Shown: piece after piece, positions 1-9,116 of the stretch
Numbering within the stretch: position 1 is the stretch's first letter
Layout of the letters: every line of letters begins with the position of its first letter
From: Bacteroidota bacterium
GTDB taxonomy: Bacteria > Bacteroidota > Ignavibacteria > Ignavibacteriales > Ignavibacteriaceae
DNA length: 64,000 bases
Assembly (NCBI GenBank): GCA_020161395.1
Contig: JAIUOE010000004.1
Coordinates: 1 to 64,000 of the forward strand
Direction of reading: 5' to 3'
Made by a program: the position numbers and the translations under genes
The notes under the pieces: model-generated
Database searches by the model: none
Seen by the model: the letters and a program-made list of their open reading frames with translations, nothing else
Told to the model about the DNA's origin: nothing

Positions 1-2
1 GG

Positions 3-434
3 GGATTTGTGGGAGATGTAACAGGAGATGGAGTTGATGATTTAGCACTTGTATATGATTATGACGGTAATTCTACGGGATACGGCTATGCAGTAATAGT
101 GGCGGGAGACAGGAATCTGGTATCTGTCCAGGATAATAATCCCTCTTCAGTTCCTTCATCTTTGAAGTTGGAAGCCTACCCCAACCCGTTTAATCCGACA
201 ACCAAAATAAAGTACACACTTACTACAACGGGTTCAGTGACACTTTCGATAGTCAGTGTATCAGGAGAACTGATTGAGAAACGGGAATTGGGAGAGCGAC
301 TTCCCGGCAGCTATGAAGAAGAAATAAACCTTGGTTCGAAAAACGCTGCATCGGGAATCTATATTGCAGAGATTACCCTGAATTCAGGCTCTGAGGTGAA
401 AAAGGAGAGAGTGAAACTTCAACTATTAAAGTAG
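3..434 (+). CDS. C-terminal part of a secreted FG-GAP/T9SS sorting-domain protein (5' end outside window)
   Basis: The reading frame is open from the window edge, so the GTG at 9 is not a real start. The visible part begins in an FG-GAP/VCBS-type calcium-binding repeat (GDVTGDGVDDLAL) and ends in a type IX secretion C-terminal sorting domain that starts at 'AYPNPFNPTTKIKYTL' and ends in a basic tail (KKERVKLQLLK). Such proteins are exported by Sec and then moved across the outer membrane by the T9SS, where the tail is removed. The last ~60 residues are almost identical to the protein at 5041-6612, so the two are recent paralogues. The native function is unknown; FG-GAP repeats form a beta-propeller surface scaffold. 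Confidence 0.85.
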   Translation, partial: GFVGDVTGDGVDDLALVYDYDGNSTGYGYAVIVAGDRNLVSVQDNNPSSVPSSLKLEAYPNPFNPTTKIKYTLTTTGSVTLSIVSVSGELIEKRELGERLPGSYEEEINLGSKNAASGIYIAEITLNSGSEVKKERVKLQLLK

Positions 435-462
435 CGAAGTAGCGGAGTAACGAAGTAACGGA
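431..462 (+). repeat. Four 8-bp units (GTARCGRA) starting at the stop codon
   Basis: Four consecutive units, GTAGCGAA, GTAGCGGA, GTAACGAA and GTAACGGA, run on directly from the end of the gene; the first contains the TAG stop. A similar degenerate set follows the paralogue at 6609-6640. Confidence 0.7.
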
Positions 463-480
463 GAATCATCTTAATAAAAA

Positions 481-516
481 GGCTGCCCGCTGTAATTATC
501 GGGCAGCCTTTTTTTT
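481..516 (+). terminator. Rho-independent terminator
   Basis: Nine-base arms (GGCTGCCCG, 481-489, and CGGGCAGCC, 500-508) are followed by eight T residues. The loop ends in TGTAATTAT, which is shared with the terminator at 6651. Confidence 0.92.
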
Positions 517-895
517 GTATTATGGCAACACATATTTTGACTTTAATTTATAGCCAATATTTTTACAATATTCAGTAAAACTAAATGTAAAAAAAATATT
601 TTTTTCCCCTCTTGACTTTAAATAAAATTATGTTTACATTAAATAAACCTATTTATAATTTATTCCCGGAGCAAACGGAAACAAGCCCATACTAAAAAAG
701 AAGAGTAAAATTCTCTTCCGGTTATTAAGAATCAACCTTTTCAGGGTGTTATCAGGGATAACTCCATTTTTCACATCTCTCTTCCCACCCCGGTTAAGCG
801 CACCAGGCAAAAAAATAGTTTACTTTACCATTTAGCTTATCAATTATTGGCAGGACTCATTGTCCGGAAATTCATAAATTAATCTAGAGATTAAT
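517..895. other. AT-rich intergenic region with possible promoter
   Basis: No gene is visible in this 380-bp gap. A candidate promoter is TTGACT at 612-617 and TACATT at 635-640 with 17-bp spacing; it would leave a ~250-nt leader before the ATG at 896. A small inverted repeat (GAAGAG at 700-705, CTCTTC at 713-718) lies in that leader. Both are weak calls. Confidence 0.3.
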
Positions 896-3800
896 ATGAA
901 AAAGATATCCCTATTTATATTACTAACCGTTATTATTACCCCCCCCCCCATATTTATGCACAACCAGGGAAAACAATGTTTCCCTTCATCTCCTTTTTTG
1001 ATCATTATGTGAATGCAAGAATGGGTGTTGAGCCATGGGGTGGTAACTCGAATACTGTTTATAATCAGGTGAATGATGTTTATAATCAGATGAAGACAGC
1101 CGGATTTACACACACCGTGACATTGTTGGACTATTATTCTTCAAATACAAACAATAACCCCGGAATAAAGATATATGACAGGCACATTGAGTGGTCATCA
1201 ATAAGTTTTCTCCCTCTCAGCGGAAGCCACAAACCCGGAGAGTATATCTTATCGCAGGGGCAGGAAGAGAACAATTATTCCTTCGAAATTGGTGACTATA
1301 GCGGTATTACTGAAGACTGTCTGACAAAAGATTACAATTTTGGATTTTATCCCAACGGCGGATCTCAGAGTAGTGTCTGGTTTATGAACAATCATTCAAG
1401 TCTGATGCCGGCATTCATTGGGAACAATTTTACGGGAGTTGCAATAGGTGACGAGGACAATAATACAGACTTAATAAAAGTCCGTCGAGCGACACCCCAA
1501 GCAACAGGAGGCGGTTACATGGTATATGGAATTGTGAACAGGATGATGTTTACTCGCGACCGACAACATTATATGAAGATCAAGGCTAAGCTTGACCTTA
1601 ATAACATGCCACCTGAAACCCCAGTTTTTACTGTGAAAGTAAAGATTAAAGAATTCGTGTATAGTACAAATTTCGCACAGGCAGGAAAGCAGAACATCAA
1701 TCTCGCAGATACATTTAGTATTCCCGGTGATTCGCCACCGGATGTTGATTTCTTAATGCCCGTTCTTCGAAGTGCATTTACATCTCCCGGTTCGTATGAG
1801 TGGATCGAGATTACTCATCCTGATTTCCGCCGTAATAATAATTTCAACGAAGTTGGAAAGGAAATTGAGATCGGGATCTTCTTTGAGAACAATATTGGAG
1901 TAAATATTGATAAAATCGTAATACAAGACCAGGATTACAGAGAATATGCAGCTAACGCAACACTAAGGGGAGTGATTGAAGCCGCAATCAACCAAAAAAT
2001 TAATTCATTCATTAGCAATCCCATGTTCGAATCAAATTATTACGACGAACCCTATATGCTGACGGGTAGGGTACGGAGGGATTATCAGAATATCCTTCGT
2101 ACCGGTGCAGACAGGGAGAGAATGGACTTGAACGGTGCAACAGGCGGTGCTTGGAAGTGGAACCTATGGTTTGACCGGGAGAAGGTGTCTGTCAATTCCT
2201 TCTACAGGCATTCGCTGCTTTACGACTGGTATCCGTTGCAAAGAATGATTCCAAGGGGTTCAGGTGATCCGGAAAAACAGGCACGCCTTCAGCAGGCATT
2301 TGACGAAATGATAGTTTATAGAGGGGAACCCGTTTTAAAAGGTAGTGATCACTCTATGGACCAGATGCAACACATGGGTTATATTCCTGCCTTGGAGGCA
2401 TCTCAGAATTTTACTTTAAATGATTTAAGCGATGATATCCCATTGTTTCATACAATCCAGGTAGCTGCCTCAAGAATAATAGAACGCAATGCAGGATCAT
2501 TCAGATACATTCCCAAAGATGATAAGTTGCGAGCACCATCCCGTGAAGAAATCCATACAATGGGTAATCTTGCGATCGCATACGGAGCAAAGGGACTTAT
2601 GTTTTATATGGTCCCAACGAGGATACCAAATATTCCGTCTGAGGATGGTTCAAAGGTAGAAGCAACTTATGGATTATTTGATGATGTGATCAATGTATAT
2701 AATGATGACGAGAATGCTCCCGTCTGTAAAATAGGGGGTGGGCTGCAACAGGTTGGAAATTACAGATATTTTGCTGTAAAAGAGTTTACAGAAAAAATAA
2801 GTGGAATCGAAAATTTCATTCTGAGAAGTTCTTGGGTGAATGGTTATAGTGCGGCAAACCCCTCGCACAGGGTATCAGGAAATCAATGGATCAATGGGAT
2901 AAGCAGCAAAAAAACGGAAACGGGTGAGGCAGATCCTATATCATATATTGAAGCAGGACTATTCAAATACACCACTGGAAGCACCCAAAGTACGGTTTCA
3001 ATAATTCCCGACACAATACTATTATATTTGGTAAACAGATTTTGTGATGATGACGACACAAACATAAATACAACAGTCCAAAGAGACATCACGGTCAAGT
3101 TGAACGATGTCGGTCTATCTTATAATAACTACAGCGTAATAAACCTGAGCGAACCTACACATCCGATTGTCGCCAGTTTGTCTGAAGGAATGCTGGCTGA
3201 AAACAGAAGTTTTACGATCTCTCTTTCAGGAGGGGAAGGATGCATGTTAATGATAACGCCAACCATATATACGGGTGGTGAATTCAGAGAAGATGAGACG
3301 ATCTATAAAAATGAAGTCATAAAGAAGACACTTCATATGAAGAATCATAAACTTACGGTTGCAAACGGGGTCTCTCTCGAATTTCAAAATTCATCGAAAC
3401 TAATCGTCGAAGATGGTCAACTTGTCATTGGCGACAGTGTAAATACAAATATTGTCCTCGACTTCAAAGAGAAAAACTGGACTGCAAATAATGGTGTGTT
3501 CTGTTACAGATCACCTGTTAGAATAAAGAATGCAACGATTAAAAACGCAAGCTGTGGTTTATACAGTCATATCAGCCCCGGTGATATTATTGACGGACTA
3601 AAAACAGAAGACACCCATACAGGGATAAGTCTATATTACAGTTACAATTATGGTGTCGATAATACCGTCATAAGAAATTCGCTTATCACGAACAGTCAAC
3701 TATGGGGAATAACCATGGTAGGTTCAAAACCGGTATTGCACGATAACACATTTCATAATAGTAGTCTGTCAGGAATCGGAGTGAGGGCACTATCCGGTTC

Positions 3801-5028
3801 AAAACCTCAACTGCTCGATACACTGTTGGGTGATGGTAACAACAAATTTGAGAATCTGGGAACATCAATATCCTCACTGAACTCTGAGGTACTGCTTGGT
3901 AGAGTAGAGGAATATGGATTTTTCGGCAGGAATTGCTTCCTGGGTGATCTCACAAGTTTGGAATTAAAATCAGAAGACTACGGCGAAACCGTGGAGATAG
4001 ATGCTTATGGAAATGACTGGGAATCTGAATCACCGGATAAATTTAGAATAACAATTGAAGGCAACTATTATGTTCACACTGCGGGTTACAATAATTATTG
4101 CAGTCAAGAACAGAACAAAATGGCAAAGGACAATGGTAGTAATACAAATAAGACCAACTCTATAGAATCTGACAGTATCAAAACGATATTTATTCAGGTA
4201 CAAAATCTTATAAATACCGGGGAACTCAGGCTTGCAAGAGAGTTGATCGATGGATTGGTTTCAGGCGAAACATCCACCTCAATCAAAAAGAAAGCAGTAA
4301 GATTATTACCGCGTACTTATGAGGCATCTGAAATTCAGGATTTGATAACCGGTCTCCTAAGGATCAGGCAGACAGGAAATCTCTTTAAATCAACAACAAT
4401 GCTCTTAATGAACATTGACACGGAAAACATGGCTGCATACAAACAGGAAATTCTGAATTCAAGCAGCAACAAGATGAACGGAGCCGGGGATAACAGTGAA
4501 CAAGTTATGATGATCTACAACAGTCTCCTTGAAGAGAAATACAAATCATCGGGTTTGATAGATACTGCCGGGAAGGTAACTCCAATGCTTACTTATCTTA
4601 ATAGTAATTTCCCGACATCTGAATACACAAGATCAGCAAACCTGTTGTTTAGTGATATCCCGAATAACTCCCCAATGAACGGAGTATTGAGCAAACAGCA
4701 ACCAAGTGATTCGAAGCCTGAAAGCGTAATTTATGAATACAAGTTGTTCAACAATTACCCGAACCCATTCAATCCGGAAACAGTCGTTGAGTATTCTGTA
4801 AAAGAGAAAAGCAATGTCACTTTGTCAATTTATGATATACTGGGAAGGAAAATCCATGAGGTTGAAGTACCCGGGATCAACAGTGGCAGATACGAGATGA
4901 AATGGCAGGGGACAAATAAATATGGAGAAAAAGTCTCCAGTGGTGTGTATATACTGGAGATGCGTGCAAAAAGTTTGGAATCGACCACAGAATACAGAAG
5001 CAGCATAAAACTGCTTTTGACAAAGTAA
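896..5028 (+). CDS. Large secreted T9SS protein (glycosidase-like and beta-helix regions); signal peptide out of frame at a poly-C tract
   Basis: The main frame is open from 976 to 5028 (1350 residues) and ends in a T9SS sorting domain (NNYPNPFNPETVVEYS). Starting at 976 gives no signal peptide, which a T9SS cargo needs. Just upstream, an ATG at 896 encodes a good signal peptide (MKKISLFILLTVIIT) but is out of frame because of 11 consecutive C at 939-949. One extra C joins it to HIYAQPGKT, giving a normal cleavage site after 'YA'. Around residues 500-560 a stretch resembles the end of a TIM-barrel glycosidase (NLAIAYGAKGLMFYMV); residues ~840-1000 look like a right-handed parallel beta-helix with repeated 'GI..' turns. 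Its substrate is unknown. Either this is a phase-variable gene in the off state, or the tract was miscounted in sequencing. Confidence 0.75.
939..949 (+). repeat. Homopolymer of 11 C inside signal-peptide coding sequence
   Basis: Eleven C in a row follow ATTATTA, between the h-region of the signal peptide and its cleavage site. With 12 (or 9) C the upstream ATG at 896 is in frame with the long protein; with 11 the peptide ends at a TGA at 1010. Confidence 0.9.
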
Positions 5029-5040
5029 GGAGTCAGTTAA

Positions 5041-6612
5041 TTGAGAAAGACATTATATTTAACCTTGCTGATACAATTCTTGCTCAGTCTTTCGGTGGAT
5101 GCCCAGTTAACCAGAATAGTCTTCAAAAAATGGGGTATCTACACCAGAATGTTGGGAATCAAAGCCGGGGACCAGAATGGAGACGGAATCAACGACTTTT
5201 GGCTTGCGGATCACGATTCAACAGGACAGGGATATCTCGAACTTTATTACGGTGGTGATCCTATCGATACAGTACCAAAAATGAGATTAAAATGCTCCGC
5301 AAATAGTCATGCTATACACGCAACATCTTTGGAACTAAATGGAGATCAATATCTCGATTTGATATTATATGAGACAACCAAACCCCTGCCCGCCAAATTC
5401 AAAATATATTTTGGCGGACCTCTACTCGACACCATACCAGACAAGGAAATGCCGTTTGCCGATACTCTTTGGATGTTCGCATTAGTTTATAATTCCACAA
5501 ACAACTGGATAGATTTTGATGGTGATGGGAAGCAGGAACTTGCTTTACGATACGAATATTTTTTAGATGATGTGCACAGACCTTTCATTTCGTTCTACAA
5601 GACAGGTTCGGAATTCACCGGCGTACCTCACAAAATTTGTTACCTTGATACATTTTATTATAGTTCAGATTACTCTCATTATCAAATGGGCGATTTAAAT
5701 GGTGATGGTTGTACAGATATTTTTGAACATGCCACTGATCCATATAACCCCAATAACAGTAAACTTCATGTCATATACGGGAATCCGGCTTTCAATTTTG
5801 ATGATCATTTTGTATTTGACTATCACAACGATTCAACGGATTTTGGTCAATTGACAGATATATTGCCCGACATGGACGGTGACGGCAAAGATGATTTCCT
5901 CCATTTAGACAGGACAAACCAATACCCCTATTGGATTGACAGAAAGATTACAACAGGTGGTTACCCTCCGTTTGAACATAAACTCGCCTGGCGGGGCTTC
6001 AACAGTCAGGAGGTTGGGCCCGCATCTACAAGGCCACTACCAAGCCCGGGCGATTTTAATGGTGACGGTAAACCGGAGTTCCTTCGGAGTTTGGGTTACA
6101 GTGAATGGCTCTGGCTGGGAGGAAATCCAAGAAATTCCGATATGGCTGCAGATCAAAAGTTCTACGGCTATAATGGTCGCGGAATGATTGGAGATGTCAC
6201 TGGTGACGGAGTCGATGATTTTATCACATCAACCATAACCAATCCGTCAATTATTGAACCCGGTTTTGCTGTAATATTTGCCGGAGACAGAACATTTGTT
6301 TCTGTTAATGATGGAGAGGAACCAACCGTACCCAAAACAATCAAAGTTGAAGCATTTCCCAACCCTTTTAATCCGTCAACAAGGGTAAGATTTACTGTTC
6401 CGACAGCCGGAGTAGTAACTTTAACAATCTTCTCGTTGTCCGGGGAGGAACTGGAAAAGCGGGAACTTGGAGAGCGACTTCCCGGCAGTTATGAAGAAGA
6501 GCTAAACCTCGGTTCGAAAAACGCTGCATCGGGGGTCTATTTTGCAGAGATTACCCTGAAATCAGGCTCTGAGGTGAAAAAGGAGAGAGTAAAGCTTCAA
6601 CTATTGAAGTAG
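5041..6612 (+). CDS. Secreted FG-GAP repeat protein with T9SS sorting domain
   Basis: It starts with TTG at 5041, backed by AAGGAG eight bases upstream; this start gives a signal peptide (MRKTLYLTLLIQFLLSLSVD) cleaved after DAQ. The body holds about seven FG-GAP/VCBS units with calcium-loop sequences such as GDQNGDGIND, DFDGDGKQE, GDLNGDGCTD, DMDGDGKDD, GDFNGDGKPE and GDVTGDGVDD, suggesting a beta-propeller. It ends in a T9SS domain (AFPNPFNPSTRVRFTV) with a basic tail. It follows the large T9SS protein by 12 bp, so they are probably co-transcribed. The C-terminal ~100 residues and the downstream terminator match the partial gene at the window start. Cell-surface or secreted; ligand unknown. 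Confidence 0.9.
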   Translation: MRKTLYLTLLIQFLLSLSVDAQLTRIVFKKWGIYTRMLGIKAGDQNGDGINDFWLADHDSTGQGYLELYYGGDPIDTVPKMRLKCSANSHAIHATSLELNGDQYLDLILYETTKPLPAKFKIYFGGPLLDTIPDKEMPFADTLWMFALVYNSTNNWIDFDGDGKQELALRYEYFLDDVHRPFISFYKTGSEFTGVPHKICYLDTFYYSSDYSHYQMGDLNGDGCTDIFEHATDPYNPNNSKLHVIYGNPAFNFDDHFVFDYHNDSTDFGQLTDILPDMDGDGKDDFLHLDRTNQYPYWIDRKITTGGYPPFEHKLAWRGFNSQEVGPASTRPLPSPGDFNGDGKPEFLRSLGYSEWLWLGGNPRNSDMAADQKFYGYNGRGMIGDVTGDGVDDFITSTITNPSIIEPGFAVIFAGDRTFVSVNDGEEPTVPKTIKVEAFPNPFNPSTRVRFTVPTAGVVTLTIFSLSGEELEKRELGERLPGSYEEELNLGSKNAASGVYFAEITLKSGSEVKKERVKLQLLK

Positions 6613-6640
6613 CAGAGTAGCGAAGTATCAAAGTAGCATC
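6609..6640 (+). repeat. Degenerate 8-bp repeats after stop codon
   Basis: Four degenerate units (GTAGCAGA, GTAGCGAA, GTATCAAA, GTAGCATC) begin at the stop codon, as in the paralogue at 431-462. Confidence 0.55.
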
Positions 6641-6650
6641 ATAAATTTAA

Positions 6651-6686
6651 GGCTGCCCTTTGTAATTATCGGGCAGCCTTTTTTTT
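6651..6686 (+). terminator. Rho-independent terminator, possibly bidirectional
   Basis: GGCTGCCC (6651-6658) pairs with GGGCAGCC (6671-6678), followed by eight T. It sits between convergent genes, and a T-containing stretch follows on the minus strand too, so it may also end the 17225-6694 operon. Confidence 0.9.
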
Positions 6687-6693
6687 GTTAAAG

Positions 6694-9105
6694 TCATTTA
6701 GAGAGGAAGAGGAGATTCAGATTGCCTCCCGGGATAAGATTTTCCTGCGGTATAAAATTATCCGGCATCAGGTTGTTTTCGAGATACAAGCCGGGAGTTT
6801 CATTTTTGTCGGCTCTTTTCACTGTAAGCGACAGATTACAATTCCTGAACTTCCGTGAAGCCTTGAACCCGTTCCAGTAAGAAGGAAGTGCGGGGGATAT
6901 TGCAATTCCTGTAAAGCGGGGTTGAAATCCGATTATGTAGTCCATACCAATCCGGAGCATCCAGACGGCGGTTCCTGTAAGCCATGAATGGCTCGCCTGT
7001 CCCTCGGTCGGGTGGTCAGGACTCGTTATATACTCTGCGAAGACATAGGGTTCGACTTCATAAATGTCGATTCTCTCAGAGGAATTTGAGGGGAGCATCC
7101 TTTTGTAGATGTCCACTGCTGAGTCTATATCGCCTGCATATATTGAAGCCATTACAAACCAGGAGGAAGCATGGTTAAATATTGCTCCGTTCTCTTTTTT
7201 ACCCGGTACACATCTGCTGATTAAGCCGGTATTTTCCTCCACTTTTGTGTAGGAGGGCCAGCAAATCTGAATTCCGTTTGGACGGAGCAGTTGTTTTTTT
7301 ACTGATTCAATACACTTTTTCGCTCTCTCTTCGGGAGCCATTCCCGAGATGACAGCCCATGACTGTGAGTTTATAAAAATCTTGCCCTGTTCACTTTTAT
7401 GAGTGCCGAGAGGTTCCATAAAATCGTTGAAGGCTCTGATATACCATTCACCATCCCATGCAACTTCATTAATAAGTTTTTCCATGTGAACAAAAGCAGT
7501 ACTCCACTGTTTGATTCTTTCCTGATCATTTCTTAAACCAAGAAGGGGGAGAGCTTTTTTTATCACATAACCGAGGAAGAAGGCACCCCAGATGGTTTCG
7601 CCCTTTCCGCGCGGACCTACCTTATCGAGGGTATCGTTCCAGTCACCGTTCATGATTTTGGGGAGGCCCCTTTCACTTACAGCCGATATAGCAAAATCAA
7701 GTGCTCTCGCGGTATGTTCATAAACAGTGGCTTCGCCTTCATCATGGAATTTAACCACTTCATCGAGAATTGAAAAATCGCCTGTCTCGTTGAGGTATTC
7801 AGTTACTCCGAAAGGAATCCATAGGGGAGTGTCGGAGTGATTTGTTTTTTCTCCCCATTCAGTAATCTTAAAAAAGTTGTGAAGGGTTGAACCGTCGTTA
7901 AACTGGTATTTTAAGGCGTTTAGAATTCTGGCTTTAACCCGTCCCGGTTCGGGGAGGAGCATGCCAAGAATGTCCTGGAACTGATCCCTGATACCGTTTC
8001 CGAAGAGGAGGCCGCCGTGATAATATCCTGAATTTCGTGCCATGTCGAAAGTAACAGCTGCCTGATATTGATTCCAGACATTGAGCGAAGCGTTCAGTTT
8101 TTCATCAGGAGTTTCTACAGAAAAATGGCAGAGATAGTTTGTCCAGTATTCTTTTACTTCAGCGAGGAGGGAATCGATCTTATTGATATCCTTGAGAGCT
8201 GACCACTTAAGTTCGTTGTATTTGAACTCCGAATCCGACTCGTTTTTAGGAGCAACACCCATGATTATTGCAAATTCAACTGATTCACCCGGCTTCAGAG
8301 AAATTCTGTTTTGAAGTGCTGCCACAGGATCACCGGCTGTAATTTCGGTGTTGAACATTTCACCTCTCTCCACCGCTTCGGGATTGGCTTCAGAACGCCA
8401 CCTGCCTATGAACTTATCCAGACTTCCATCGAACCCTGTAACAGGCAGGGTAGAGGTGAAGAGGAGATCATATTTCCAGTCGAGATTTGGCTGTTCCACG
8501 CTGACTTTTTTATTGAGTACCCAGTATCTGCGGGTGGCAACGAGTGTGTCATGTTTTTTGTCGAAGTGAATATCGGTGAAATGCTTGTCATTTGGCTGGT
8601 TGATTATATCGTTGAGGGCATTTCCCATCATAAGTTCTGCGAATGAGTAAATCTCCAGATTTCTCGTTTCGTTAGAAAGATTTTTAAGGGAGATCCGCCA
8701 CACTTCGGCATTAATCTCGCGGGGAACAAAGTATGTTATATTGCCTTCGATTTCTGAAACCACTGTTTTTATTGAAGTGTAACCCTGACCGTGCCGGCAC
8801 TCGTAGAGGTCATATTTTCTCTCGATTGTCGGTGCCCAGCTAAGTGAGTGGTACTCACCTGATTTTGCATCTTTAACCATGACATACCTGCCGGGTCTGT
8901 CCCACGGGAGGCAGTTGTAACGCATTCTGGTAAGTCTGTTGTCACGGGGTGTTTCAAGGAAGGAAAAACCTCCGCCCGTATGTGAAATCATCCCGGCAAA
9001 GTCCTTGTTCCACATATAGTTAAACCATGGTCTTGGAGTGCGGGGATCGGTAATTACAAATTCGCGGTAATCGTCTGTATAGTAGCCGTATTTATTTTTT
9101 ATCAT
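6694..9105 (-). CDS. GH94 family glycoside phosphorylase (cellobiose/chitobiose phosphorylase-like)
   Basis: At 803 residues it has the normal GH94 length. Family members cleave beta-linked disaccharides or oligosaccharides with inorganic phosphate, releasing alpha-sugar-1-phosphate in the cytoplasm. Visible marks are the N-terminal beta-sandwich with WNxxWxxxH-like aromatic motifs (PWFNYMWNKDFAGMISHTGG), the general-acid motif GDWND at about residues 486-491, and the phosphate-binding region EGQASHSWLTGTAVWM near residue 700. There is no signal peptide. It is the last gene of a minus-strand operon, 11 bp after the GH38 gene and downstream of a phosphohexomutase that could process the sugar phosphate. 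The exact substrate (cellobiose, chitobiose, laminaribiose, beta-1,2-glucan) cannot be read from sequence. Confidence 0.85.
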   Translation of the reverse strand: MIKNKYGYYTDDYREFVITDPRTPRPWFNYMWNKDFAGMISHTGGGFSFLETPRDNRLTRMRYNCLPWDRPGRYVMVKDAKSGEYHSLSWAPTIERKYDLYECRHGQGYTSIKTVVSEIEGNITYFVPREINAEVWRISLKNLSNETRNLEIYSFAELMMGNALNDIINQPNDKHFTDIHFDKKHDTLVATRRYWVLNKKVSVEQPNLDWKYDLLFTSTLPVTGFDGSLDKFIGRWRSEANPEAVERGEMFNTEITAGDPVAALQNRISLKPGESVEFAIIMGVAPKNESDSEFKYNELKWSALKDINKIDSLLAEVKEYWTNYLCHFSVETPDEKLNASLNVWNQYQAAVTFDMARNSGYYHGGLLFGNGIRDQFQDILGMLLPEPGRVKARILNALKYQFNDGSTLHNFFKITEWGEKTNHSDTPLWIPFGVTEYLNETGDFSILDEVVKFHDEGEATVYEHTARALDFAISAVSERGLPKIMNGDWNDTLDKVGPRGKGETIWGAFFLGYVIKKALPLLGLRNDQERIKQWSTAFVHMEKLINEVAWDGEWYIRAFNDFMEPLGTHKSEQGKIFINSQSWAVISGMAPEERAKKCIESVKKQLLRPNGIQICWPSYTKVEENTGLISRCVPGKKENGAIFNHASSWFVMASIYAGDIDSAVDIYKRMLPSNSSERIDIYEVEPYVFAEYITSPDHPTEGQASHSWLTGTAVWMLRIGMDYIIGFQPRFTGIAISPALPSYWNGFKASRKFRNCNLSLTVKRADKNETPGLYLENNLMPDNFIPQENLIPGGNLNLLFLSK

Positions 9106-9116
9106 TTTTATGTCAA

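Noticed and set aside
700-718. Hairpin GAAGAG-CTCTTC in the leader before 896
   Set aside because: Six base pairs with an AT-rich loop are expected by chance in such sequence; kept only as a note.
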